A DNA stretch of 51,624 nucleotides from a virus: IMG/VR virus record IMGVR_UViG_3300023223_001154, positions 1 to 51,624 of that record; one strand, given 5' to 3'. This document shows, piece by piece, positions 17,568 through 26,089 of the stretch. A model generated the notes under the pieces. That model made no database searches. It had not been told where the DNA came from and was given only the letters and a program-made list of their open reading frames with translations. Numbering within the stretch: position 1 is the first letter of the stretch; the number at the start of each line of letters is the position of its first letter. A program made the translations under genes and the position numbers.

Positions 17568-19711
17568 TGGAAGTAACAAGAGAAAAAAATTTGGCAACAC
17601 GTATTATGTTCCCGTTAATTTCTATAAGCGACCATGTCGCCTATTTTACAGGTACAACGTGGGCAGGGCTAACAAATGAAACTATCACAGCACGATCTTT
17701 TAATGATGACGAGACAAATCAAGCCTTGACTATAGCCGGAGTCCCAGTGGAGGTAGCAGGTACTGGGGAATGGGAATTAGCTCTCACGGCAACAGAAATG
17801 AACCCGGATACCTCAGCTCATAATTATGTATTAATTAAATTAAATGCTGATGAGATAGATGAGCAGACTATATTGATTAATTTAAAATTATATTCAACTA
17901 TCGCCTTTACAAATTGGGAAGAGATTTTGACAGGAGCAACACATAATGTACCTACTTCAGCCGGTAAACGTTTAAGAGATATTGAGGCATTTGGTTATGA
18001 GTTGGCCGCAATTTGGATAGATACTGTAAATGGCACAGCGGGTTCGGCTGATTTTGAAAATGGCACAATTGATAATCCTGTAAATAATATTGCGGATGCT
18101 TTGATATTGGCTGCAAGTTTAAATATTTCAAGATTTGTTATTCAGCCGAATTCATCTATAACATTTGCCGCTAATATGGATGGATTTGCTTTACGTGGTG
18201 AACATTGGACATTAGCCTTGGGTGGTCAATCATTTAGTAATGGGTTTGTGCAGGGGGCTGATATAAGTGGTATTTGTACTGGAGTCTCTAGTCCTAAATT
18301 TGAGGTATGTCAATTTCTTAATGTTACCTTGCCCCCTTCATTAGTAATTAATTGTGGAATAGGTGGGGATATAATTGGAGGCTCTGCTGGTCAATATGAT
18401 TTCCACAATTGTTACTCACAAATTGCGGGCTCTAATACTCCTTCTTTTGATTTCGGGGCTGCGGTGGTCAATACAGATTTAAATTTACGTGATTATTCAG
18501 GAGGGATGGAATTAAGGAATATGGGTGGTGCTGGTACTGATCTTGCTAGTATTGATGGTAATGGGCAAGTGATTTTTAATATTAATTGTTCTGGAGGTAC
18601 ACTTGAACTTCGTGGAAATTTTCATATAACTGATAATGCGAGTGCAGCAGTAGCTTTAATTGAAAAAGGGAATATTACTTCATTACAGGGTAAATCATAT
18701 GGAGCCCAAGCGTATAATCGTGTTACTGATTCTAATGAGGGTATTTCGGATAAAATTGGAGTTCCTGTTTCTGATGTATCGGTAGATATTGCCACGAATT
18801 TAACTGCTATTAATAGTGTTCAAAATAATACAACATTTGTTTCTATACCTCCGTCTCCTGTAGTCATACCAATGTCAGGTGATAATATTATAAAGGTCAC
18901 TTGTACTATACAAGACACAGATGGTAATCCAGAGGATCCTGATACTGAAGAGACTGTCCCTTTGGTGGGTCTTTTGGCGAGGGCTGTGAATGCTGCCACA
19001 GATAAAACAGCCTGGTTTGATGATGAAGCAGGGAGTACTTCTGCAACTGCCTCTAGTACTTATGGGGGTAATTTTGTAAGGATGGTGAAAGAATCTACAG
19101 GTCAATTTAGTTTGTATTATAAATTACCCAGTACTGAGAACGTTGATAATTGGGTATTTACTTTTAAATATAAAGAAGCCACCGTTCAATTTATTAAAGA
19201 ACGGCATTGGCAAGTTGTTCTCCAGAGTGCCGCAGCTTTAGTGACTTTAGATGATACTGATAATAATAAAACGGTAATTGCTAAGGCCATTAGAAATTTT
19301 GATTCGGACACAAATTTAGGGGCTACCCCCTCAGCCGGAGCTATTGAAAAAGGGATTAGGGATAAAACAGATCCTTTACCGGCTGATCCGGCTAGTGAAA
19401 CCAACGTAGATGCGGCAGAAACAGCTATTTTAGCTGCAATCACCGCCTTAAATGATGTCAGTGCTGGTGACATACTTACCCAAGTAGATAATGCCTTAGA
19501 TGCTGCTAATGTGGCTTTAAGTTCTATTCCGAACTTTGAAACGGGTAGTTTAAGGAAATTAATCCAATTGTTGGGGGCTGTGGTCAAAGGAGAAAAGGTG
19601 GAAACATCTACTATTCAGACAATTTTGAAGGAAGATGGTGCTACTCCTTTTGGGACAAGAACAATTAATACTATCGTTCCGGGGACTTTAGTTGTCGGAG
19701 AACTTACGTAA
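17567..19711 (+). CDS. Large beta-helix virion protein, possible tail spike
   Basis: 714 residues. The N-terminal part (1-130) looks like a small beta attachment domain. From about 145 comes AAIWIDTVNGTAGS followed by GTIDNPVNNIADALILAASL, an opening motif I know from phage right-handed beta-helix proteins. Repeating short strands (FVIQPNSSITFAANM, WTLALGG) run to about 390. The C-terminal region has a beta-sandwich then an acidic alanine-rich helix bundle. It lies before gp46, unlike the usual fibre position after gp48. Receptor binding or host-polysaccharide contact is likely; no enzyme residues are evident. Confidence 0.75.
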   Translation: MEVTREKNLATRIMFPLISISDHVAYFTGTTWAGLTNETITARSFNDDETNQALTIAGVPVEVAGTGEWELALTATEMNPDTSAHNYVLIKLNADEIDEQTILINLKLYSTIAFTNWEEILTGATHNVPTSAGKRLRDIEAFGYELAAIWIDTVNGTAGSADFENGTIDNPVNNIADALILAASLNISRFVIQPNSSITFAANMDGFALRGEHWTLALGGQSFSNGFVQGADISGICTGVSSPKFEVCQFLNVTLPPSLVINCGIGGDIIGGSAGQYDFHNCYSQIAGSNTPSFDFGAAVVNTDLNLRDYSGGMELRNMGGAGTDLASIDGNGQVIFNINCSGGTLELRGNFHITDNASAAVALIEKGNITSLQGKSYGAQAYNRVTDSNEGISDKIGVPVSDVSVDIATNLTAINSVQNNTTFVSIPPSPVVIPMSGDNIIKVTCTIQDTDGNPEDPDTEETVPLVGLLARAVNAATDKTAWFDDEAGSTSATASSTYGGNFVRMVKESTGQFSLYYKLPSTENVDNWVFTFKYKEATVQFIKERHWQVVLQSAAALVTLDDTDNNKTVIAKAIRNFDSDTNLGATPSAGAIEKGIRDKTDPLPADPASETNVDAAETAILAAITALNDVSAGDILTQVDNALDAANVALSSIPNFETGSLRKLIQLLGAVVKGEKVETSTIQTILKEDGATPFGTRTINTIVPGTLVVGELT

Positions 19712-20341
19712 ATGGCTGATCTTACTGATAATGAGCGTAAGGCCATTGTCAATATGGACCTTTTTGGGTCTACAGGTCTTTATCCACTTGAAGATGGTGA
19801 TTTAGATAATATTCAAGATTTAAGGCATTTAGCCGGTTTATTCCCGTTTGAGGAAGCATTGGCTGAGGCTACACTTTCCGGAATTGCTTTAGATGGTGAT
19901 TTACAGATATTATTTGATCCTATTTTGGGAGGACAATTAACAGTTCTTAATGGTGATTTTGTTAGAGATACAGGGCTGAGAACTGCTGTTTTAATATCAT
20001 TACTTACTGATCGTATTGCTCTCTTAACTGACGTATTACCAGATAATACTGGGCAACGTAGAGGTTGGTGGGCTAACCCTGAATTAGGGTCAAGACTTTG
20101 GTTATTATTTAGATCTTCATTAACTACAGATGTCCCCTCAAAAATTGAAGCATTTACTCTTGAATCTTTACAATGGATGATTGATGAGGGGGTAGCTCAA
20201 CAGGTTATAGTAAATGCTGAGGTTTCCGCAGCTTTTCAAATTTCTTGGGTTATACAAATTATAAAACCAGGAAATAAAGATAATAGTAATTTTAAATTTT
20301 TCTTTAATTGGGAAACCGAAATTTTTGGTGAGGTGCCATAG
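19712..20341 (+). CDS. Baseplate wedge protein, Mu gp46 family
   Basis: Baseplate component between spike and wedge. The diagnostic part is NTGQRRGWWANPELGSRLWLL followed by an amphipathic segment with ALDGDLQI upstream and ESLQWMIDEGVAQQVIVNAEV downstream. GRGWW..-GSRLWLL-R is the GP46 family pattern. The N-terminal 60 residues are an acidic extension. The next gene, gp47, starts at the last base of this stop codon with GTG. Confidence 0.88.
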   Translation: MADLTDNERKAIVNMDLFGSTGLYPLEDGDLDNIQDLRHLAGLFPFEEALAEATLSGIALDGDLQILFDPILGGQLTVLNGDFVRDTGLRTAVLISLLTDRIALLTDVLPDNTGQRRGWWANPELGSRLWLLFRSSLTTDVPSKIEAFTLESLQWMIDEGVAQQVIVNAEVSAAFQISWVIQIIKPGNKDNSNFKFFFNWETEIFGEVP

Positions 20342-21441
20342 TGCCATTTAATAGACCTACTTTAAACGATTTAATAGTTCGTATAGAGAATGATATTACT
20401 TCCCGGTTATCTGGGTTAATTCCATTATTATCTAGAGCTCTATTAAAAATATTAGCCCGAGTATTTGCTGGAGTAGCCGATGGGACTTATGCCCATCAAG
20501 AATTCATTTCTATACAGATGATAATTGATCAGGCTGAGGGTGATTTTTTAAGGCGATGGGCCTTCCAGTGGCAAATAGATATACAAGAGGCCACTTTTGC
20601 AACAGGGCAGGCGCGATTTACTGGAGTAGATACTACATTAATCCCGTTAGGGACACTATTAGTACGTTCTGATGGGAATGAATATCTTACAACTGCAAAT
20701 GGGACTATTGTTTCTGGGGTTGTTGATATACCTATTGAGTCCACCACTGAGGGTCTTGTAGGGAATGCTCCTGCTCTTACTCCGTTAACGTTAAGTACGC
20801 CTATTCTGGGTGTGGATGATATTGTAATAATTGTTGGTGGAGGGACTGAAGGTGGAGTGGATGCTGATAGTGATGATATTATTAGGGAAAATTTATTAAA
20901 TAGGATTAAAAATCCTCCTATGGGTGGATCAGAAAATGATTTTGAAACAGTTTCTGAAGGGGTTGCTGGGGTGGATAAGGCTTTTGTATTTGAAAATCAA
21001 GCTGGAGTCACAGTTGTTCTAGGATCAGTTACTGTGGTGATAAAAGGGGTCGCCCCGATAGAACCAAGTGGGACTTTATTAAATGATGTTTTGGCCGCGC
21101 TTAATGCTCCTAATTTTAAACCAATGACAGCAACTGTATTCACCCTTGCCATAGATTCTAAAACCATAGATTTTACAATTGCAATTATACCTGATAATAC
21201 TGAAGTAAGGGCTAATATTACACAAAACTTAAATGACACAATAAACGCAGATTCAACCCCAGGGGGGGTCATACTTATATCACATATAAGAAACGCAATT
21301 TCCACTTCAGGTGTTAATGATTATGCGATTACACTCCTTACTGTTGAATCACAAGGAATTTTAGATGTGAATTCAGATATTTTCTTTTTAAATTTTGAAT
21401 ATGGATTTTTAAATGATATAGTGTTTTTCCCTTTAACTTAG
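20341..21441 (+). CDS. Baseplate wedge protein J, Mu gp47 family
   Basis: Main wedge protein that couples baseplate opening to sheath contraction. The 366 residues show the gpJ layout: RALLKILARVFAGVADGTYAH, QAEGDFLRRWAFQWQI, FTGVDTTLIPLGTLLVRSDG and the ESTTEGLVGNAPALTPLTL block, then DSDDIIRENLLNRIKNPPMGGSEND, the most conserved motif of the family. The start is GTG, overlapping the preceding stop by one base. Confidence 0.94.
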   Translation: MPFNRPTLNDLIVRIENDITSRLSGLIPLLSRALLKILARVFAGVADGTYAHQEFISIQMIIDQAEGDFLRRWAFQWQIDIQEATFATGQARFTGVDTTLIPLGTLLVRSDGNEYLTTANGTIVSGVVDIPIESTTEGLVGNAPALTPLTLSTPILGVDDIVIIVGGGTEGGVDADSDDIIRENLLNRIKNPPMGGSENDFETVSEGVAGVDKAFVFENQAGVTVVLGSVTVVIKGVAPIEPSGTLLNDVLAALNAPNFKPMTATVFTLAIDSKTIDFTIAIIPDNTEVRANITQNLNDTINADSTPGGVILISHIRNAISTSGVNDYAITLLTVESQGILDVNSDIFFLNFEYGFLNDIVFFPLT

Positions 21442-21461
21442 TTTTTTTATAAGGAATTTTC

Positions 21462-22313
21462 ATGAGCTGGGAAGTGGTAGCGGATAATAGTACTGGGGAT
21501 CCTCATAATTCACCCATATTATTTAATGGGGAAATATATGTATTAAACAATGCTGGTTTAATGTTTAAATGGGATGGGGCATCAGTTTTTCTTTCAGTGA
21601 CTGGAACTTTAGCAGGTGATTTTATAATTTCTTTAATTGTATTTGATGAAAAAATTTTTGGAGGAACTAATTTAGGAAAATTATTAGAATGGGATTTAGG
21701 GATTGGATGGATTGAAAGAGCCCCTGTTCTTGTTTCTAATAGAACTGTAGAATTTGTTATTAATAGTTCTGAATTATTTGCTATTATGGGGGCGGGTAAT
21801 TTATATAAGTGGGATGGGGTAAATATTTGGATTAATGTTGCTAGTCCTCTGGCTTTATCTACTAATTTAGATTCTGTAGTTTTATTTAATAGTAAAATAT
21901 ATGCTGGAACTTCAGTGCAATCAGGACAACCTGGTGGAGAACTTTTAGAATGGGATGATATTAGTATCTGGGTAAAAGTTGCTTCACAAATATTAAGTAT
22001 CCGAAATATATTTAGTATGATTGATTTTGGGTCTGAATTATATGGGGCATGTCGTGATGGGCATTTTATAAAATGGAATGGGACGACTGCTTGGATTTCT
22101 ATAATTGATACTGAAAGGGGTTCTTTAAAAGATTTTTTAATATTTGAAAGTAATCTTCATATTCTTGAAGAAAATGGGGCATTATTAAGATGGGATGGGG
22201 CTACATCTCTTGATGTATTAGCGCCTTCTCTAGGTTTTCCTAATGATGATTCGTCAGATCTTTTGCAGTTTGGGACTGATATATTTTCAACTAGTGGGAT
22301 TGCGGGCGAATGA
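21462..22313 (+). CDS. Beta-propeller-like protein inserted in baseplate block
   Basis: 283 residues with about six imperfect repeats, each near 40-45 residues. Each has a hydrophobic strand, G-x-x-Y-A or G-x-x-L-Y/F, and a K/EWDG or KWNG turn followed by an aromatic residue and W (for example FKWDGASVF, YKWDGVNIWI, EWDDISIWV, IKWNGTTAWI, LRWDGATSL). This is typical of a Kelch-like propeller. It has no signal peptide or enzyme motif. It separates gp47 from gp48, which are normally adjacent. Its stop overlaps the gp48 start. Sugar or receptor binding on the virion is a reasonable guess. Confidence 0.8.
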   Translation: MSWEVVADNSTGDPHNSPILFNGEIYVLNNAGLMFKWDGASVFLSVTGTLAGDFIISLIVFDEKIFGGTNLGKLLEWDLGIGWIERAPVLVSNRTVEFVINSSELFAIMGAGNLYKWDGVNIWINVASPLALSTNLDSVVLFNSKIYAGTSVQSGQPGGELLEWDDISIWVKVASQILSIRNIFSMIDFGSELYGACRDGHFIKWNGTTAWISIIDTERGSLKDFLIFESNLHILEENGALLRWDGATSLDVLAPSLGFPNDDSSDLLQFGTDIFSTSGIAGE

Positions 22314-22912
22314 GCTTATTAAGAATAAAAACTGTTGTCGATATAACAAAGATTGGTGTGGTTAAAACTAGTACACTACAAGATTATTGCAATTTATTTT
22401 TAAATTTATTACCTATAGGGTTATTATGGCGAAACTTAAATAAAGTTTGGTTAGATTTTATAAAAGCTATGGCTGTAGAACCTAATAGAACTGATCAAAG
22501 AAATGTTGATTTACAAAATGAATTAATTCCCGGATTATCTGTTGAATTATTACCTGATTGGGAACGTATTAGTTTAAATGAGGATGAGCTTGCTTTTGGA
22601 GGGACCACTCTAGAATCACGTCAAAGTCGCGTTAATACTAAGATATTTAAAACATTTTTACCCCCAACGAAACAATTTTTCCTTGATTTTGCTATGGAAA
22701 GAGGTATAACTATTAATATCACTTTTTCATTAGGTACTTTTAGAGTGGGCGTTAATAGAGTTGGTGACAGATTAAGAGGGGAAGGTAATGTTTTTGTTTG
22801 GATTGTTGATTATGTTTCCGGATCTAAACTTGAATATGCTAGTCTTGAGGCTACTTTTAGAAGACTGAAACATGCTCATACACATTTAATTTTTAATCCT
22901 GCCCCACCATAA
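22310..22912 (+). CDS. Baseplate protein, Mu gp48/YmfQ (DUF2313) family
   Basis: 200 residues matching the YmfQ-like pattern: FLNLLPIGLLWRN near 30-45, FIKAMAVEPNRTDQRN, ELLPDWERISLNEDEL and a Q/R-x-R helix followed by PTKQFFLDFAMERGITINIT. This family caps the Mu baseplate and holds the fibre base. It overlaps the propeller-like gene by four bases (ATGA), showing the insertion is fully integrated in the operon. Confidence 0.88.
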   Translation: MSLLRIKTVVDITKIGVVKTSTLQDYCNLFLNLLPIGLLWRNLNKVWLDFIKAMAVEPNRTDQRNVDLQNELIPGLSVELLPDWERISLNEDELAFGGTTLESRQSRVNTKIFKTFLPPTKQFFLDFAMERGITINITFSLGTFRVGVNRVGDRLRGEGNVFVWIVDYVSGSKLEYASLEATFRRLKHAHTHLIFNPAPP

Positions 22913-22924
22913 GGAGTTTATACT

Positions 22925-24436
22925 ATGCATAGAACAGACGCACCAGATTTTGATCCTGATATAGGAGGTGGTCGTAGAGGATATAAAGAAATACCTATAG
23001 GTATGGAAACTGTGCTTGCTGCTAATGCTGGTAATGCTTTTCAAGAGGAAATTGCCCAAACTGTTGAGGGAGCAGGTTTAACTTTAGCTGTATCTGGTGC
23101 AGCGGATGCTACGGCCAATTGGGGACAGCTTTTAGCTGCAATAAAAATACTTTCAAAAAAAGAAGGAATTTGGGTAGATGCTACTCAATTTGGATTTGTT
23201 ACAGGGAGCCCTCCAGCTGGCGCTAATAAAACTGCTTTGGATGCTGCTTTCTTAGTATCCCCTTTTGTGTTCATACCCCCAGGGATTTATGAGCTAGATT
23301 CTTCTTTGGGTAATGTCAATATTTCGGCAGGAGGTATTTTGGCAGGTTCTGGGGTGGTGACTGTGATAAAGATTACAAGTAGTGGCCCAATATTTAATAT
23401 CCAAAATAAAAATGTAATATTTAGAGATTTTAAAATTGATGGGAATGGTTTGAATGTTCAACCTTTTAGGCCTCAACATACATTAGAAAATGTGACAAGT
23501 ATTATTAATATATTATTTTCTAATTTTAGTACGGGTTTACTAGCTATAGCAGTTGATACGACAAATACGGCTGATAAAATAGGTTTAATTATGATTGAGG
23601 GGTGTACATTTTTAAATTTTACCGGTTCTGCAAATGCCATTACAGCACCAGATGTAGGAGCAACACAATCTAGTCGATTAATTTGTAAAGATTCTAAATT
23701 TGAAAATTGTCAAATAATTTTTATAGGTATAACAAAAGCTATACGAAGATTTGATAATAATGAATTTTTTGATGGTTTAATTGGTTTGACTGAATCATTT
23801 AATTTAATGTTTACAGATAATGAAATGGATCTGGATTCATGGAATTTCACTAATTCTGAGGGACCTAAATTTTTTAATAATTATTTACCTGATACATTGT
23901 CTAATACATTTTTCCTTACTAGTGCGTTTGTTAATTGGAGAGATAATAAAGACATAAATGGTAGAATTCAAACTCATTTTCAAAATATTAATGGAGGATT
24001 TACTCGTAGACAACTATCTGGGAATAAAGCTATCCCCGCCACTAGTGTATATACTGCTATTGATTGGGACTCCACACTATTTACTAGAATTGCCAATGAT
24101 ACTTTTTATACCAAAGATGTTTTTTATGATACAGGATTAGATGAATTTATTGTTATTGGTTTGGGTAACGGGCGTTGTAGGGTAAGATGTGTATTTAATA
24201 CATCTGCAACCAATACCAAAAATGAGCGTGCCGCTCTCTTTTTAAATGGAGTTCTGATTAATCACCTTTCACAAATTCAGCTAAATAATAATACTCTTGT
24301 ATATAATTTTAATGGGGAATTTCCTGTAGATGTTGGCGATAAGTTTAGTATACAGGTTCAAAATGATTCTGGCGGATCTGATGTACTCTCGGGCGCAGCT
24401 GATCTTTTAGCATTTATTGAGGTAGAAGGTTTATAA
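22925..24436 (+). CDS. Tail fibre/tailspike with beta-helix domain
   Basis: 503 residues. Residues 1-75 (FQEEIAQTVEGAGLTLA..ATANWGQLLAAIKIL) resemble the baseplate-attachment region of phage fibres. From about 85 a pectate-lyase-type right-handed beta-helix follows: WVDATQFGF, ALDAAFLVSPFVFIPPGIYEL, repeated I-x-N-x-N and F-x-N-C turns. The C-terminal 130 residues form a separate beta domain (VRCVFNTSATNTKNERAAL..). It sits after gp48, the standard place for the receptor-binding fibre. Catalytic residues for cutting polysaccharide cannot be assigned by eye. An AAGGAG site precedes the ATG. Confidence 0.85.
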   Translation: MHRTDAPDFDPDIGGGRRGYKEIPIGMETVLAANAGNAFQEEIAQTVEGAGLTLAVSGAADATANWGQLLAAIKILSKKEGIWVDATQFGFVTGSPPAGANKTALDAAFLVSPFVFIPPGIYELDSSLGNVNISAGGILAGSGVVTVIKITSSGPIFNIQNKNVIFRDFKIDGNGLNVQPFRPQHTLENVTSIINILFSNFSTGLLAIAVDTTNTADKIGLIMIEGCTFLNFTGSANAITAPDVGATQSSRLICKDSKFENCQIIFIGITKAIRRFDNNEFFDGLIGLTESFNLMFTDNEMDLDSWNFTNSEGPKFFNNYLPDTLSNTFFLTSAFVNWRDNKDINGRIQTHFQNINGGFTRRQLSGNKAIPATSVYTAIDWDSTLFTRIANDTFYTKDVFYDTGLDEFIVIGLGNGRCRVRCVFNTSATNTKNERAALFLNGVLINHLSQIQLNNNTLVYNFNGEFPVDVGDKFSIQVQNDSGGSDVLSGAADLLAFIEVEGL

Positions 24437-24438
24437 AA

Positions 24439-24678
24439 ATGAGTGATGCTCTACATGTTCTGGAGTTAAGTATAACAAAAACAAATGGTAAAGTCGATAA
24501 TAATACTAAATCTATTGATGAAATTAAAGTTAACATGAAAGAAGAATCTACTCAAGTTTGGAATACACTTTTTGAATTTCAGAAAACTATTAATAAATTA
24601 GTATGGAAGATATTCGCTATTGTAACCATTCCATTAATATTCCTTATTATTATGCAGTTTTTTAATGTTAAAAAATAA
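24439..24678 (+). CDS. Holin-like membrane protein (XhlA-type layout)
   Basis: 79 residues: a charged, coiled-coil-like N-terminal half (NGKVDNNTKSIDEIKVNMKEES) and one strong membrane helix near the C-terminus (LVWKIFAIVTIPLIFLIIMQFF) with a short basic end. Haemolysin XhlA-type lysis proteins have the same plan. It lies directly before the endolysin, which supports a lysis role as holin or holin partner. The sequence itself is not diagnostic. Confidence 0.62.
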   Translation: MSDALHVLELSITKTNGKVDNNTKSIDEIKVNMKEESTQVWNTLFEFQKTINKLVWKIFAIVTIPLIFLIIMQFFNVKK

Positions 24679-24689
24679 CGAGATAATTA

Positions 24690-25139
24690 ATGCTTGAAAA
24701 AGAGTTTACCGGTAATGAGATTGTAGATTTCACTTACTCTGAAATTATAAAAACAGGAGCCGAATTAAAAGATGTTAAATTTGAGCTTATACTTCGTTTC
24801 CAGCGATTCCGGAATTTGATTAGAAGACGAGTGTGTTTCTCCATAGATGGACTAACTAGTGGTGATCATCAAAGCGGTCAGTGGGCCTATCATAAAAAAG
24901 GGCTAGCTGGTGATATATTTTTAAGAGAGGAAGATGGAGTGATCCGAACGCTTGAAGTGTTTAAAGCAGCTTTAGAAGCTGGATTTACTGGTATCGGGGT
25001 TTACTGGGATGGTCGAACCTATAGTTTTCATTTTGATTTACGTTCAAATTTTGCTTTTTGGATGGGTGTTAAAAAATCTGGATCTAAAGAATGGATTTAT
25101 AAACCATTATTAAATGATCCAATGAAAATTATATTTTAA
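24690..25139 (+). CDS. Endolysin, peptidase M15-like
   Basis: Cuts peptide cross-links in peptidoglycan at lysis. The 149 residues show the M15 zinc site: H68 and D75 in YHKKGLAGDI and H114 in FHFDLR, with IGVYWDGRTYSFHFDLR the typical closing block. The N-terminal helix (ELILRFQRFRNLIRR) replaces the usual substrate-loop region. There is no signal peptide, so it depends on a holin. It is the last gene of the virion and lysis block; a 500-base non-coding region follows. Confidence 0.86.
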   Translation: MLEKEFTGNEIVDFTYSEIIKTGAELKDVKFELILRFQRFRNLIRRRVCFSIDGLTSGDHQSGQWAYHKKGLAGDIFLREEDGVIRTLEVFKAALEAGFTGIGVYWDGRTYSFHFDLRSNFAFWMGVKKSGSKEWIYKPLLNDPMKIIF

Positions 25140-25207
25140 GTAAGGTTTTCATTATTTATAATAATATGTAAGTTGTTTGATTAATTAGAGTTATAAACTT
25201 TTCTCTA

Positions 25208-25366
25208 GGAAAACGCCATTAAAGTGCCTAAACCTTACCTACCCCCACATATTCCATTTAAATTACAGTTTATCACAATAATTATTTATAAATAATAATT
25301 AAAATAATTTAATCAAATAAGGTAATTGTAGGGGTGGGGTATTTTTAGGCGTTTTATGGCATTTCA
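25208..25366. repeat. Dispersed inverted-arm element, copy A
   Basis: Bases 25210-25291 match 43370-43451 in copy B at 81 of 82 positions. Its left arm (25210-25249, with AAAACGCC and CTAAACC followed by ACCCCCACA) faces a degenerate inverted right arm at about 25328-25366 carrying GGGGTGGGG and TAGGCGTTTT. The arms are about 80 bases apart. Its place between the end of lysis genes and the early promoter suggests a regulatory, replication-origin or small mobile-element role. Confidence 0.85.
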
Positions 25367-25414
25367 TTTCTTGAATTATTTTCAAAAGATTCTATTATTA
25401 ATTCAGGAGGTACA

Positions 25415-25441
25415 ATGGCAAGACAAGATAATCGTGACTAA
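25415..25441 (+). other. Eight-codon leader-like frame with strong ribosome site
   Basis: ATG to TAA encodes MARQDNRD. The 18 bases around its start (25403-25420, including AGGAGGTACAATG) are identical to those at the start of the Sak4-like gene (31663-31680). It may be a leader peptide, or the surviving start of a gene lost by deletion. Nothing else in the following 150 bases continues it. Confidence 0.4.
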
Positions 25442-25605
25442 TTCATACAGATACGGCTTTTAGGCTTCAAATAAGTCCTAGAGATGGGATTTAGAGCCAG
25501 TTTATGCAGTTAGAAATTTCAGGGCTTTATTTAGCCTTTAAAATGAGTTTAACGGATTACCCTTTTTTCTAGTTTAATAAAATAAAATAAAAGAATAACT
25601 TTTAC

Positions 25606-25634
25606 TTGACAAATGTTCAGGTTGGGTTTATATT
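25606..25634 (+). promoter_or_regulatory. Sigma70-type early promoter
   Basis: A perfect TTGACA (25606-25611) is followed after 17 bases by TATATT (25629-25634). It is one of the two best promoters I can see and stands just before the first gene of the early block. The expected transcription start is at or next to the ATG at 25641, so that ATG would have almost no leader. Confidence 0.82.
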
Positions 25635-25640
25635 ATAAAT

Positions 25641-25856
25641 ATGAATCATTTAACGAAAGAGTATAAAATGAAAATTTTTAAATTAATTTGTAAAGAATTT
25701 GGGTGGAAATTTTCTTTTACTTCTTTAAATTTAATGGAAGCAATAATCAGGAAAAATGCCTGGTGTGCTTATCATAGTTTTGAACCTGGTGATTATTATC
25801 TGAAAGAAACTATTAATACGGATCGTATTGAAAATGATTATATAGTGGAATTATAA
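25641..25856 (+). CDS. First early gene, unknown small protein
   Basis: Not recognised. 71 residues if started at 25641, only six bases past the -10 box, which would require leaderless translation. The in-frame ATG at 25668 (62 residues, MKIFKLICKEFGWKF) has GAAAGAG upstream and is the more usual choice. The product is small, aromatic-rich and without membrane helices. As the first gene behind the strong promoter it may be an early host-takeover protein, which is only inference. Confidence 0.6.
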   Translation: MNHLTKEYKMKIFKLICKEFGWKFSFTSLNLMEAIIRKNAWCAYHSFEPGDYYLKETINTDRIENDYIVEL

Positions 25857-25857
25857 A

Positions 25858-26073
25858 ATGATTATTGATTTTTCAGTTAATCAGGAAAGCGCAAATATTG
25901 AAGTACTAGTTGATATTGAAAAATGGATAGATCATTCTGATAATCTAATTTCTTTTATGCTAGATATTGGAGATTTTGATAAAACCTCATTTGATATTAA
26001 TTTTGCTTTATTAAATGGATGTATGGAAATTTTAGAAGATAATATTAAACAATTATCTTTAAATAAAGAATAA
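25858..26073 (+). CDS. Unknown acidic small protein
   Basis: 71 residues, acidic, mixed alpha/beta pattern (NIEVLVDIEKWIDHSDNLISFML). No family recognised. It starts one base after the preceding stop, so the two early genes are probably co-translated. It ends 16 bases before the DUF932 gene. Confidence 0.62.
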   Translation: MIIDFSVNQESANIEVLVDIEKWIDHSDNLISFMLDIGDFDKTSFDINFALLNGCMEILEDNIKQLSLNKE

Positions 26074-26089
26074 ATATATTAGGAGATGC

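Larger units (their letters stand above)
25140..25640. other. Non-coding boundary between late and early blocks
   Basis: No gene of normal size is seen in these 500 bases. They hold a repeat element (25208-25366), an 8-codon frame with a strong ribosome site (25415-25441) and a promoter (25606-25634). From about 25445 to 25600 the DNA is less AT-rich than its surroundings and contains AGGGCT/AGCCTT, a weak stem at about 25523-25545. That part could encode a small RNA or be a remnant of a lost gene. Confidence 0.7.
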
